Below are positions 1 through 11,987 of a stretch of 64,000 bases of DNA, in pieces (position 1 is the first letter of the stretch; every line of letters starts with the position of its first letter). This DNA comes from Phymorhynchus buccinoides (taxonomy: Eukaryota > Mollusca > Gastropoda > Neogastropoda > Raphitomidae), in the NCBI GenBank assembly GCA_017654935.2, contig CM065712.1:27278154-27342153 (forward strand), written 5' to 3'. The position numbers were made by a program, and so were the translations under genes. A model generated the notes under the pieces. It searched no databases. It saw only the letters and a list, made by a program, of their open reading frames with translations, and had not been told where the DNA came from.

Positions 1-890
1 CTCTTTACGAGTGGGATAAAGATAAGAATTGGCCGTTCAAGTTTTTATCTAAGCGAGTATTTCTAATTCATATTGGGACGTGCACCCTGGTATAACTAAC
101 TAATTTTATCCAACTCCAAGTTGGATAAAACAAACTATGTATGCTAGTTGTCCTCTAAAAACAATTTAAATGTTTTCCACTCATGATCCTACGCATGAAA
201 ATAATAAGTTAAAGAGCAAATAAAATGTAGTAAACATTAATATTTGACAGCACATTCCACTATGTTTTAGCAATCAAAAAGGATGGAGTCTCCTTTATTG
301 AGTGCACTTCAGCTAATCAAGGCTACTTTCTATAATATTTATTACCCTGGGCTTGTATCTCAAGTTTTTTGGGGATATATCTCATGCTTCGACATGAGTC
401 CTAGTTAGCAACAGGGTATAAGATAGATGGTGTGGGTAGCAATTATGTTATGTTTTTTCTATTTTTTGGTTCTCTAAAATGATTATTGACATGCCTGATA
501 GTTGTTCGTATTGGGGCAAGTGTGAGTAGGGCTCACGAGCATGGAAGGGGATCCATGGCGGGAGACTATTTACCGGCTTTTGGGGGAGGAGAAGGAGGAG
601 GATTAGGGTTAGGAGGAACACTTAGAGGATTTAGTGGAGGGGAGGCATATAATTAAACTAGTTCAATCTTTTTCGAACTTATCAGATAACGGGACCACTT
701 GATTTAATTGGGAATCAGGGAGAGCTTTCGGCGGGTTATGATCGATAAAGGTTGTTGCCCCAATTAAAGGTAAGATGCTACGCATGGAAGAGGCATGGAA
801 CGCAAGGGGTGAATGTTAGCAAAATCGAGATCTTACTAAGATAATGCCATGATTAGAGCAGGAGGAGGGGATGAGAGGAAAAGTCGGCAC
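1..890. other. No gene recognised
   Basis: AT-rich unique-looking sequence, becoming GA-rich from about 570. I see no long open frame, no splice-bounded exon and no recognisable repeat. It ends where the 159-bp minisatellite begins. Confidence 0.5.
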
Positions 891-892
891 AG

Positions 893-2265
893 TTGTAGAT
901 GGGAAATGGAGGGAATCCTTTGTAGAGGGGTCCACAACTTGTAGATGGGGGGTTGAGGGAATCCTTTGTAGAGGGTTCCCTCGGGTTAGTTTCTGTGTGG
1001 GTACTAGAAGAAAGAGTAGGGTAAATTATTTTGAGTAGGAAACTGTTAAGTTATGAGGTGTTATTAAGGTGGATCCCTTTGTAGAGGGGTCCACAACTTG
1101 TAGATGGGAAATGGAGGGAATCCTTTGTAGAGGGTTCCCTCGGGTTAGTTTCTGTGTGGGTACTAGAAGAAAGAGTAGGGTAAATTATTTTGAGTAGGAA
1201 ACTGTTAAGTTATGAGGTGTTATTAAGGTGGATCCCTTTGTAGAGGGGTCCACAACTTGTAGATGGGGTAATGGAGGGAATCCTTTGTAGAGGGTTCCCT
1301 CGGGTTAGTTTCTGTGTGGGTACTAGAATTTTGAAGAAACTGTTAAGTAGGGTAAATTATTTTGAGTAGGAAACTGTTAGAGTTATGAGGTGTTATTAAG
1401 GTGGATCCCTTTGTAGAGGGGTCCACAACTTGTAGATGGGGGGTTGAGGGAATCCTTTGTAGAGGGTTCCCTCGGGTTAGTTTCTGTGTGGGTACTAGAA
1501 GAAAGAGTAGGGTAAATTATTTTGAGTAGGAAACTGTTAAGTTATGAGGTGTTATTAAGGTGGATCCCTTTGTAGAGGGGTCCACAACTTGTAGATGGGG
1601 GGTTGAGGGAATCCTTTGTAGAGGGTTCCCTCGGGTTAGTTTCTGTGTGGGTACTAGAAGAGAAAGAGTAGGGTAAATTATTTTGAGTAGGAAACTGTTA
1701 AGTTATGAGGTGTTATTAAGGTGGATAAGAGGGGTCCACAACTTGTAGATGGGGAATGGAGGGAATCCTTTGTAGAGGGGTCCACAACTTGTAGATGGGG
1801 GGTTAAATTATTTTGAGGGAATCCTTTGTAGAGGGTTCCCAACTTGTAGATGGGGGAGTTATGGAGGGAATCCTTTGGAGGGTTCCCTCGGGTTAGTTTC
1901 TGTGTGGGTACTAGAAGAAAGAGTAGGGTAAATTATTTTGAGTAGGAAACTGTTAAGTTATGAGGTGTTATTAAGGTGGATCCCTTTGTAGAGGGGTCCA
2001 CAACTTGTAGATGGGGGGTTGAGGGAATCCTTTGTAGAGGGTTCCCTCGGGTTAGTTTCTGTGTGGGTACTAGAAGAAAGAGTAGGGTAAATTATTTTGA
2101 GTAGGAAACTGTTAAGTTATGAGGTGTTATTAAGGTGGATCCCTTTGTAGAGGGGTCCACAACTTGTAGATGGAGGAGGGAATCCTAGAGGGTTCCCTCG
2201 GGGTTAGGGTAAATTATTTTGAGTAGGAAACTGAGGGAATCCTTTGTAGAGGGTTTCCTCGGGTG
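893..2265. repeat. 159-bp minisatellite array
   Basis: A tandem array of roughly eight units. The start of the unit (GGATCCCTTTGTAGAGGGG) recurs at 1071, 1230, 1403, 1562, 1979 and 2137, mostly 158-159 bp apart; the copy near 1403 follows an insertion of about 14 bp, and units near 1720-1860 and after 2160 are rearranged or truncated. Each unit holds two related imperfect palindromes built on CCTTTGTAGAGG: one GGATCCC...GGGGTCC, the other GGGAATCC...GGGTTCCC. The unit therefore looks like an internal duplication followed by expansion. No coding frame is conserved between units. Confidence 0.93.
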
Positions 2266-3424
2266 GATTTTACTTTTACAGGTAGCTATAATTTGGAAGG
2301 GACATTATGGGGTTATGTAGGGGACTGATGCAGGGTGCTATACTATTAGAATAGAGTCTTTGTGTTACATCATTACATACATGATGCTTTGAAATTTATG
2401 TTGAGTTGTTTACTGTAAAATTTTTATGTTGATGTTATTTACATTTGATTGCAACAATGAGTGTGGAACTGGGAGAGAGGAAAAGGGGGAGGGGAACCAA
2501 AAAATATGGAAGGGGAGGAATAGGATGAGAAGAGAGGAAAGTTGGTGTTGAGTTTTTGTGTGAAGTTTTTGGTTTGGAATTGGTGGCTGAAAGAATATTT
2601 GAAGGAACAAGATGGTGCTTTGAATTTTTATGTTTTATTTAAATTCTGAGTTGGCGTTTTCATTTTATAATTGAACCTGTTTGAGTTTTTTAGTTGTGAG
2701 TTTAGTGGATGTTGATTATTGTTTAGTCGTTGTTAAAGAAATTGAGTGCTGTTCAGAAATGTAATGTTTTTGTGGTAAAAAAGTAGAGTGCAACAGGAAG
2801 TTCATTATTTGGACAGGAGGGGGGGGGGGGGCTTAAAAAGTAAAGGGGGGAGAGTGTGGTAAGGGTCAAAGGGGGGTAATTTGTAGGATAGGGGGCAGGG
2901 GGAGAATGAGTGCGCGTGCAGGTATGAATGACGCGAGAGAGAATGAGAGGCGGGAATGAGGTGTGTGACACTGAGACTGAGAGGCTAGAGAAGACGGACC
3001 GGGCTGCAAGATGGGGACGATCTGGAAGGCAATGTGAAGAGGTGGCCACGACGAGGAGGCGAGGTGAGGATGTAGGGCGAGGTAGATAGAAGCGGGGTTG
3101 GGATGGGAGGGTAGGGGGAGGTTAAGAGTAGGGAATCACTAAATTTTGAACCTTTTTATGAAAATAATAACTTTTAGGACAATTTGAAGAGAAAATACTG
3201 TGTCTTAATTGTATTATAATTATGTTTGTCACTGCCACAATTCCCACATTCAAACTCATTTTTCTCAAAAAAACCCACGCAACAAGACAGTTATCTTTTT
3301 GCTGTACATACAGCATGATGAAAATATACTTTACACTGAGTCTTGGTATTCCAATGTAAAGACTAAAGTTGATTTTTAAGGGTGCATGTCCACATTCACT
3401 GATTGAATGAACAACTTTTGACAC
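2266..3424. other. No gene recognised; G-rich stretch
   Basis: Non-repetitive sequence with a G-rich, purine-biased stretch (about 2,800-3,120, including a G homopolymer at 2,819). An open frame on the minus strand across 2,753-3,049 is low-complexity Ser/Pro/Thr and is not supported as a gene. Confidence 0.5.
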
Positions 3425-3560
3425 TGACTCATATGCTTTCTACTTGATCTGGAAGACCATTAATATGATTAATGAAGATTGTGATTCAATGTGAATGTGA
3501 ACAGAATGGAGCCTAAGATGCTATCTTGTGGAATGTCACTCAGCATTGCTGCTTAGGAAA
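3425..3560 (-). pseudogene. Decayed non-LTR reverse transcriptase fragment
   Basis: Read on the minus strand, about 3,555 to 3,500 gives a degraded form of the RT motif IPQGSILGP (visible as IPQDSILGSILF). Stop codons follow soon after. The same motif is intact at 4,350 and 12,370, so this is an old member of the same broad non-LTR group. Only a short stretch is recognisable. Confidence 0.55.
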
Positions 3561-4314
3561 AATATTTACCTACTATCAAAAACATGTTTATTATAACCAA
3601 TGACAACAGAAAGAAGACACTAGGGTCAAATATTACTTTAAAAAAAGAAAAAAATTGAAAGCCCAAACAAAAGAAAGTTCGAGGTAGTCGACCGGTGGTG
3701 GCAGAGCCAGAGGACGAGGGGTTGCATCAAGTGCAACTAACTCACATTCATATTATTATTAACGCTAAAACAAATCTGTCAGGGCGATAATCCGATAATC
3801 TAAACTTTCGCACTGAAAATAACATTCCCAAACATCAAAAGATTGATGAAAACACACCATGTGGCGGGCTAGAGACATGATTATGAATTCTCACAACATG
3901 AACAATGAACATGGTGTCATGGTGGCACCGACTTACACTTCGACTTTCATGCCGAGTTCTTGGATGAACAAACATAGTTGCGTGAGCCAATTAAACTCGT
4001 CGTGGAAAGATATACCAACTCTCCGAGAAGGGGTGTTGTTATAGAGAAATTCCATTTCTTGTATCCATTTTTCTGGCCTTTTCCATATCCCTTCTTCGAC
4101 ATTCGCCTCCATCCTTCTCCTGTAGAAATCACAGCTAAAGACGATCTGCAATTCCGCTTCCGGTTCAAGGGAGGTAACCTACAAAAATCCAAAATACTGA
4201 TCGGAATTTTTAACGGTGCAGCCACAGATAATGCATTTGTGCGAAAATCGCGTCGAGATAAAAATATTAATAATTTAAAAAATAATAATTATTATATTTT
4301 TAACAAAAATTGCA
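3561..4314. other. No gene recognised
   Basis: Short overlapping open frames exist on both strands (3,859-4,225), but none has a recognisable domain or codon pattern. It may be older transposon sequence flanking the RT fragment at 4,315. Confidence 0.4.
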
Positions 4315-4410
4315 GCACGCACTTTGGTCTACATAATGATAACTCTGATGTTTTAAGTGGTATTCCCCAGGGTAGCATCCTGGGCCCAGTACTTTTTACA
4401 GTTTTTATAG
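4315..4410 (+). pseudogene. Non-LTR reverse transcriptase fragment (motif GIPQGSILGPVLF)
   Basis: On the plus strand the translation contains SGIPQGSILGPVLFTVFI, the conserved block just before the catalytic Asp-Asp motif of CR1/jockey-type reverse transcriptases. The frame stops at 4,413, exactly where the inverted 3' tail of another element begins, so the insertion of the neighbour has truncated it. Only about 30 residues are convincing. Confidence 0.75.
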
Positions 4411-5030
4411 GTTAGGTTAGGTTAGGTTACTAGGGACTAAAAACATAGCCGTTAGGCTTTCAAGCGTCCCATCCTTAATAAGATTTTTAACGTACAAGGT
4501 TTTATCGTGCACTCAGGTTTTAGATAATCATTCATCATATTCATATGTCAAATTTTTATAATATTCCCAGTTATCTAATAGATTTTTGAAAGTGTTAGTA
4601 TTAGGTGCTTGCTTAATATTAGTTGGTAACTTGTTCCACAAAGGTGCAGTTCTGTTAGTAAAACAGTATTTTCTAATGTTAGTCTTACTATATTCAATAA
4701 ATATTTTGTCAACACTGTTTCTAGTTTTGTCAACATTTGATAATTTTTAAAAATCTTGTATATTTAGGTCATCAATATTGTTAAATATTTTGAAGCATTG
4801 AATTAAATCACCCCTGACTCTTCTAGCCTTTAAAGAAGGTAATTTAAGGAGCTCTAGTCTTTCCCTGTAGGAATAATTATGGAATCCTCTTATCAATTGT
4901 AGCCCTTCTTTGCACACTCTCTATCATCAGTGATTGTCTTTTCAAATATGGAGACCACACAACATTTCCGTATTCTAAACAAGGTCTAACTAATCCTTTA
5001 AACAAATGTAAAAAAATATCATTATCCATG
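4411..5030 (-). mobile_element. CR1-like non-LTR retrotransposon, 3' end with (CTAAC)n tail
   Basis: The minus strand encodes, in broken frames, the C-terminal region typical of CR1-like elements, including the LWN-LP-type motif, and runs from about 5,030 towards 4,480. At its 3' end are four copies of a 5-mer (plus strand TTAGG-like, 4,411-4,430), which is the simple-repeat tail of this element class. The element inserted next to, and ended, the plus-strand RT fragment at 4,315-4,410. The 5-mer resembles the arthropod telomere repeat but four copies at a LINE end are better explained as a tail. Confidence 0.7.
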
Positions 5031-5394
5031 TGTTATAATGTGAACTTTTCGTTCAATTTTGACACGAAAAGTACACCATAGGCCTAAACCTGGTTGGGAT
5101 GAATGACTAAGGAATAAGTGGTTATTCATTTTCAGGTGGTAATATGTAAAATTCGACCAATGAGAAACATAAGGAAGTGGATCCTTTTCTGATCAACCAA
5201 TCAGAAAAACAGGAAGTCTGGCTTGATTGTTAATTTTATTATTAATTAACTTAATTGCAGCAAATAATAACTGAATATACGTTGGAATGTTCTCTTTATG
5301 TTGTTGATCAGGAAATAGACGAAAATGGTAGTTTAATTTTGACTATAAGGGGTTAAAGTTTACATGTGTTGGAGAATTGACCAATTGATAAAGT
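5031..5394. other. No gene recognised; possible upstream promoter sequence
   Basis: AT-rich sequence with two CCAAT-type motifs (5,157 and 5,200, GACCAATGA and AACCAATCAG). It leads into the GC-richer promoter-like block in front of the THAP exon. Confidence 0.35.
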
Positions 5395-5531
5395 GGCTCT
5401 GACGTCACGCGCGCTGAATTGTGGGACCGTCCGCCATATTGGAAAGGATAGGACCTTGTAAACAACTCGCCGGCCTGCGTAGCTAGGGTCGTTGTACTTG
5501 TAGACTAGTCGTTGTAGCCACTCTAAAAGCA
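5395..5531 (+). promoter_or_regulatory. Promoter-like block with CRE-like and YY1-like motifs
   Basis: Locally GC-rich DNA in an AT-rich setting. It contains TGACGTCA-like sequence (about 5,401), GAATTGTGGGA and GCCATATTGG just upstream of the ATG at 5,532. The position and composition suit a TATA-less promoter of the THAP exon. This is inference from motifs only. Confidence 0.4.
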
Positions 5532-5775
5532 ATGCCGAGTGGAGTTCGTTGTTGCATTATCAACTGTCACAATTCTTTTCATGATTATAAAGGCGTCAAG
5601 AATAACGATGGACTTTGTTTCCATCGAATTCACAGTGAAAAGCAACGAACAACCAGCTGTCCAAGACGCCTTGAGAAGAAGAAGAATGGCCTGGATAGCC
5701 GCTATCAGACGAACCATTAAGTACCGTAAGAACCATTCGACAAGTTTTCACACAGAAAACCTTACACTGAAGTAA
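5532..5775 (+). pseudogene. THAP zinc-finger exon, frameshifted
   Basis: The frame from 5,532 begins MPSGVRCCIINCHNSF and continues to a CFHRIH block, matching the start of a THAP DNA-binding finger (N-terminal Met-Pro, C-x(2)-C spacing, then a phenylalanine-histidine block). The following THAP block, with the invariant tryptophan (RRRMAWIAAIRRT), is in the next frame (5,640-5,720), so an indel breaks the domain near 5,640. The last Cys-x2-His of the finger is not seen and a GT microsatellite follows at 5,793. THAP domains occur in P-element-like transposases and in host genes. Here it is probably the 5' exon of a decayed transposon gene. Confidence 0.6.
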
Positions 5776-5792
5776 ATAAATGCACAAGTGTA

Positions 5793-5811
5793 TGTGTGTG
5801 TCTGCGTGTCT

Positions 5812-5868
<57 letters not shown>

Positions 5869-5875
5869 TTTGTGT
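5793..5875. repeat. (GT)n microsatellite
   Basis: Mostly uninterrupted GT dinucleotides, with a few imperfect repeats at the 5' end. Confidence 0.95.
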
Positions 5876-5959
5876 GTGGGAAGGGAGGGCTAAACATAGA
5901 ATCTAGAGCAGGTGTATGTAGCCTGTGTGTGTGAGAGGGAGAGAGAGTGTGTGAGAGGG

Positions 5960-6185
5960 AGAGACCATTTGCATGTGGGAGAGGGGAGTGGGTAGCATTT
6001 ACACCTAGTATGTCGATGGGTGGAGTGCGGACTAAAATGAGTAAAGTGCCTTTCCCAAGGACACACCACTGTGAACCGAGCTGGGTTTGAAAAAAGCAGC
6101 TGGGTTTGAACCCGTGCACTTGCAAACCTTACGGATTACGAGCTAGCGACTCAGACTTACCAACTGAGCTACAGCGGCTCCTCTT
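5960..6185 (-). mobile_element. tRNA-derived SINE (minus strand)
   Basis: Read on the minus strand, 6,173-6,157 is an A box (TGTAGCTCAGTTGGTAA) and 6,114-6,101 a B box (GGGTTCAAACCC), spaced as in a tRNA promoter. Next comes the GTGTCCTTGGGAAAGGCAC motif (6,060-6,042), which is shared by a broad class of invertebrate SINEs. The acceptor arms do not pair well, so this is a SINE head and not a tRNA gene. The end of the element towards 5,960 runs into GA-rich repeat. Confidence 0.8.
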
Positions 6186-6193
6186 TACTGTCA

Positions 6194-6197
<4 letters not shown>

Positions 6198-6246
<49 letters not shown>
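6198..6246. repeat. (GT)n microsatellite
   Basis: Uninterrupted GT dinucleotides directly beyond the SINE head. Confidence 0.95.
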
Positions 6247-6944
<698 letters not shown>

Positions 6945-7253
6945 TGTGTGTAGTCCCAGTCACACAATACTCATTGCATATTTATTTTATTTTACTTCAT
7001 TCAATTCCATAAGTTCTCTTTTTTTGTCTTAAAGTTAAACATCTCAATCATCACTTTAGGAAACCAACTGGCCAGGAAGTAAAGAATGTTCAAATCCCAA
7101 ACAGATAAACTTCACATAGTCAGAAAATATTTGTTTAAAATGTGTCTTGTTAAAATCTTGTCTTTTGCTGAAATTATAAGAATTGTAAGGCTGCATTTAT
7201 TTTTTGTTTATTAATCAGTGAAAGTAGTACCACATGCAGTTTTGTAATCTGTA

Positions 7254-7256
<3 letters not shown>

Positions 7257-7315
<59 letters not shown>

Positions 7316-7334
7316 TATGAGTGTGTGTGTGTCA
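7257..7334. repeat. (GT)n microsatellite
   Basis: GT repeat with a short GAGTATGA interruption near 7,312. Confidence 0.95.
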
Positions 7335-7640
7335 GTACAACTTTAATAGTTAATCTGACAATAAATTGAGTCCAGTCCAGTGTGTGTTTGTATGTATATA
7401 TGTGTGCGTGCGTGCATGTGACTTGAGTAGTGAAACTGAAAGTAAGGTAGCAAAAGTGTGACCCACATGACATGTTTTGCTAAGTAGTACAAGCAATATA
7501 TCTGTGGGGGATAGAAATAATGTTCATCATTGTGTTATGTTAAACGGTGAAAGTAATAGCTATAATCAACATTATTATGTTTTGAGGAATAGTTAATGAA
7601 TGATCTGTAGTGACCTACAAAACAAATGCATTTATTAATG

Positions 7641-7950
7641 CCTTGGCATGAGGCTGTGTCAGACCAGTTGACATAAGCTAGAACGCCAAGGCTACATCAA
7701 AATGTTGTTATGCTCTGAATGGTTGTGCGGGGATTGTCTTAAGCCATGACAAGCTCCCAGCATAACATCATCAGTCTAAAATCCCCCGAAGACGGAGTGT
7801 GGCTGCGCACATGGCGGGGTAATCAAAAACGGTCACACACGTAATGTTCTCATCCCTAGCTGATGCATTTGTACCTTATTGTTCATGTGCTTCTCGCTGT
7901 TGGGATGATCCCTGGAGTCTTTTAGCCAGGGTAAGCCAACCAACCAACCA
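7641..7950 (+). mobile_element. SINE with perfect 17-bp target-site duplication
   Basis: A 310-bp insertion bounded by identical direct repeats AAATGCATTTATTAATG at 7,624-7,640 and 7,951-7,967. The right end carries a short (CCAA)n tail, so the element is on the plus strand. Its core includes CCCCGAAGACGGAGTGTGG and CATGGCGGGGTAA followed by an ACGGTCACACACGTAA block, which I recall as a core shared by SINEs in mollusc genomes (unverified memory). The head has no clear tRNA A box. The intact duplication implies a fairly recent retrotransposition. Confidence 0.85.
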
Positions 7951-7967
7951 AAATGCATTTATTAATG

Positions 7968-9180
7968 ATCATAATGGGTCTTTTTTATTTTAATAAATTA
8001 TCAATAATTGCTTGATTCTGTAGGTTTTGAGTGATCAAAAATTTGACTCTAACATGCATGTGTAAATAAGATCACAACAGAAATAATAACAATGAAGTTG
8101 CCAAGTATCACAACAAAAGCACACCACTGCATTTGGGCTTGGGTGATACCCTAACTTATAACAACATTCTACCATATTACTCAACAGGATATACCACCAG
8201 CTTGAAATAATAGACTAAAACCCTCAAATTTGAAGTGATTCTGTACAATCATTGACACAATATTGCCCAAACAGACAAATGTTATTTGATTAGTACCCTA
8301 ATCCATCACACATTTTGCATTGTTAATCAGCAGGACACCAACTTCTGTTTATTAAGCTATGGTCAAATTTTAAGCTGCTGAATCTGTTGACAGTACAACT
8401 TGATTTCACAATAGCCCAAGTCTGACACAAATAATCATTTTCTTCATCCTTCAGTTGCACAAGTGACTTTGGGAGCAGAAACGTTTTTTGCTGGATCCAC
8501 AAAATCCATGCAAAGCTCAGGTGCAGAGCTTGGGGCTACAGCTAAATTACTGGTATTGTTTTTCATTCAGCCTCTGAATGCAACACACACACACAAACAC
8601 ACACACACACACACACACACAACACACACTGGTAAATCATACAAATGAAATGAATGTTATGTTATATAATGGTTACTAACAAAATTGAAATTTCATCTAT
8701 AAAGGCTTTACAATGATCTGAAAAATATATCAGAATACAGTGGATTCCTGATAAGACTGGATAACTCACAATAACTCTGTGGTCCCATTTTAATAATCCT
8801 TATGTTAAAAAGTCCTTTTATCTAAAAGTACTGGCTATCTCAAAATAGAATTTCAGTCCCTTCAATTTTGACTTTGAGTTAAGTGATTTTCACTGTAAAA
8901 GATGTCTTGGCTATTATTAAGTATTGTGTTGGCTTGTAAGGCAACACTGTAGCTCTCTTCTATCTGACTCCCCCCCCCCCCCCCCCAGCTCTTGATTGAT
9001 CTTAAACGACTAAATGACTTGTCAAGTTGTGATAATTGTAAATATTGTGTGCATGTGCACAGTGTCATACCCCACACACACACACACCTCCCACACTCGC
9101 TGATAATCATTTTTGTTTTTCTAACTTAATGAATCTAAACGGCCTACCATAATTCTTGTATGGGTACTGAATTGACAGGA

Positions 9181-9216
<36 letters not shown>

Positions 9217-9298
9217 TCTTGTCTGAATCACTTTTATTTTTAGTGGTAGGATGTTAAACTGAAGAACAACAACACTGTCTCTCAAGAGAGAGAGAGAA

Positions 9299-9302
<4 letters not shown>
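7968..9302. other. No gene recognised; short CA repeats and a C tract
   Basis: AT-rich sequence holding short (CA)n runs at 8,582-8,630, 9,073-9,087 and 9,184-9,212, and a C homopolymer at 8,971-8,986. No coding signal was found on either strand. Confidence 0.5.

Positions 9303-9358
<56 letters not shown>
9303..9358. repeat. (GT)n microsatellite
   Basis: GT repeat preceded by a short GA run (9,285-9,301) and followed by GGGGTGGGGTGGGG. Confidence 0.95.
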
Positions 9359-9360
<2 letters not shown>

Positions 9361-9546
9361 GGGTGGGGTGGGGTGTGTGTGTGTGTAGCAAACATAACAC
9401 AAGGAACATGGTTTGACATTTTATGATGGATTTTGTTGTTGTAATCTTAGCGATTGTGGGCTTGATTAGCACTAAAACTGCTCCGAAATGTCTAACTCTA
9501 AGCGCTCACGCCGCAGCAAACAAACTAAAACAAAAGTAGGCCTCAC

Positions 9547-9793
9547 TGACGAGGCCAGAAAAATTGAGAGGTGGAATGATACTGACATCATAACCCCACT
9601 CATCTGTCGAATCGTATGGATCAAATCCATTCAAAAGCTTCAACTTATGTAGGTAACGATTTCTAGCATATCCTTCCAACTTTTCGACGTACTTGATCTT
9701 CTTTTTTGCCTTGGTTTTCTCCATGATCGCAAGATAAACTCGGATTGACTGGCAAGTTACGACGCTCTTCGCTCTGCGCATGCGCAATATCAT
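9547..9793 (-). CDS. Possible first coding exon of an unidentified gene, perhaps transposon-related
   Basis: On the minus strand a compact basic protein start is open: MEKTKAKKKIKYVEKLEG then a charged helix-like stretch (ARNRYLHKLKLLNGFDPYD) and a WGYDVSIIPPLNFS block. A consensus splice donor (TCA|GTGAGG) follows at 9,546, giving a natural exon end. Upstream of the ATG (9,723) is a promoter-like block with an AATGGCGGAC motif and CG-rich DNA. From memory, a DPY...PP block like this begins long invertebrate proteins that also carry SWIM or YqaJ-like domains and behave as repeats. I cannot verify this. No further exon was recognised in 5,800-9,500, so the copy is either truncated or has long introns. 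An alternative start lies at 9,793. Confidence 0.4.
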
Positions 9794-9870
9794 TGCCAGA
9801 ATGGCGGACGCTTATCCGCGTCTGTAGAAACACGCGTCATCGCTCGTTATCAATAGATAATCAGGTCATT
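9794..9870 (-). promoter_or_regulatory. CG-rich promoter-like block with YY1-like motif
   Basis: CG-rich DNA within AT-rich flanks. It includes GCGCATGCGCA (about 9,776-9,786, NRF1-like) and AATGGCGGAC (about 9,800). It lies directly upstream of the minus-strand exon and resembles a TATA-less promoter. Motif-based inference only. Confidence 0.35.
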
Positions 9871-10698
9871 ACAAGTCTTTGTTGGGTATGCTCCTTTAAA
9901 TAGCCTAAAATAAATCTCGCCAGACTAATATTCTAAAAACGGCTTGCGCCTCTAAAAAATATTTCCCCTATCACTATTTTTGTTTATGTCCCTGCCCTGT
10001 CCCCGTAACGTTTTTATATTTTGTCCTGTCCCTCAATCTAAATCCAAGTAAAAATGTCTCATATGTGCCCTTAGGGGTCGAGAGGACGTAAAACACTAGC
10101 TACCACCACCAAATCAATCTCTCTGACCTGTTATCTCGATCACTACCTGTACATCCTCCTTTGGGGAGCGATCATCCTTGTTGGGCTGTGAGTATCAGTA
10201 TTTTTCGACTTTGATTTATTTCATGATGGTGGTGTAGAACAAATTAAATTCTGACTTAGGATTGCAACTATTTCGCTGAGATGCTAATTCACTTAGAGCT
10301 TAGAGAGCTTGGGATGGCTTCTTTATAATTCATTATAAAACTAACGAAGTAAGTCTACAGAAATGATGAAATTGATCTAGGTGCATTAGACTGAATCCTT
10401 GTGGAAAACAGTCCTAGTAAAAGAATGCGAGGAATTAGTGTGTTGATTTTACAAATCTGTGTAAGTACGGGTTTTAAAGATTGGAAACGTCAGTAAAGAA
10501 ATCTGAGCTTCGAATCTGTAATACATGTCGTAGAGGAACTTCGACTAAAATCGGTAACAAACGTCATAATTGGATGACCGGTTGAAACACGTGGCGGACC
10601 GAGATTTCTAGATTTGAATGAGTAGGTCGCAAGTCTAGCGCATCATTCAATCATTCTTTGGGTTAGCAAGACTATTGATTGTAAGACACGTGTAGCCA

Positions 10699-10734
<36 letters not shown>

Positions 10735-11980
10735 TGTGTAACGGTTTTCCTTAAGACTCAAACTATGGTTCGTTTTGTGGATCAAAAGTAGCATTTTGTT
10801 GTTGTTGTAGACAAGTAGATTTTATTATCGTTTTTGGGTTGGATATTTTGGTTTTGTCATGTTTGAGTTTTCCTGTCATGTGTCATGTGTAATGCTTGAC
10901 ATTTAAGTGACTTTCATTGGCTAATGAAAGTCCATGAGGGGCTTTCTCTTTCTTTGTCACATAGAAGTGATAAAGCTTAGAAGAGACTCTATGCTATTTT
11001 GTGTTGTGTATCATGTATGTTTCCATTTTAAATCTGATTTTCAATTCCTTTTTGTATTTCTGATTTTCAATCAGAAGTTTTCATCATTTTTATTTTCATC
11101 TTTGTTTATGTGTGTTGTGTATACACACAAAGTTTCATTTACAAAAAAAGGTTTATTTTGGTTTAATTGACTGGTGACTAGGATTGTACGAAAACATGTA
11201 TGCATGCTATGTCAAATCAATTCAATTCAGATTGGATGAAAGCAACAATTGCAGTTTGACATTTTATGTGGGGAAACTGGCTTTGGTTTAATTGGAATAG
11301 AATTAAACAGGTTTTGCTTACGCATCAGTTACCAGTTAAAGTCGCGTTTTTTGTCCATTATAAGGAATGCATTTCTTATAATAAGGTTCTTGGGTAAGAA
11401 TATGATCACGTCTTCGTTCTTCACTAATTACCAGTTAATGTCTAGTTTTATATTATTTTGACACAAACATCTTTTCATTGTCATAAAATGACATTGACCA
11501 CAAGACAGAGTGAGGGTGTGGTAACTCCCCAATTGTGTCCAGGTGTGGCTTGTCATTGTTGGTTGTGTTGGCTTGTTTAGACAGTAAAGATTCCCTGAGG
11601 GTTAAAGGGAAGGAATGTGCATTGGAAGTGTTTAGTGTCAACTGTAAGACATGTAGTAGAAAGGCAAACATGATAATTGGTTCCATACCATACTTGTCAT
11701 TGTGTAACTGGGAACTGGTATTACAGTTTGCATGGATTAATAGTCCAGGAAAAGTTATGTTACCGTGGCAATGTTTTATGTTTGCAAGTTAGTTAATTGT
11801 TTCTTTTTATGTCTTACAGGTGTGTTCTGCTGAGCTTGAAATAAACACCAAATAAACCACTCCATGTGGCCCTGTGGTTAATTGGAGAGAAAGAGACCTC
11901 TAAGTTCCTTCCCCTCCTCTACAACCCTGCAAACACCCCCTTACCCCCCCCTTTTTACCCTTTCAACATATGTAACAGAA
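9871..11980. other. No gene recognised; one CT microsatellite
   Basis: AT-rich sequence with a (CT)n run at 10,700-10,732. Several short open frames (for example 10,934-11,170 and 11,535-11,792) lack domains and start context. No repeat family from elsewhere in the window was recognised here. Confidence 0.45.
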
Positions 11981-11987
11981 GGTTCGC

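Noticed and set aside
880..2270. CRISPR array
   Set aside because: The 159-bp units are contiguous without unique spacers, and the host is a eukaryote.
4411..4430. TTAGG-like repeats as interstitial telomere
   Set aside because: Only four copies, directly at the 3' end of a minus-strand CR1-like element, where a simple-repeat tail is expected.
6100..6181. A tRNA gene on the minus strand
   Set aside because: A and B boxes are present but the acceptor arms pair poorly, and the CTTGGGAAAG SINE motif follows. It is a SINE head.
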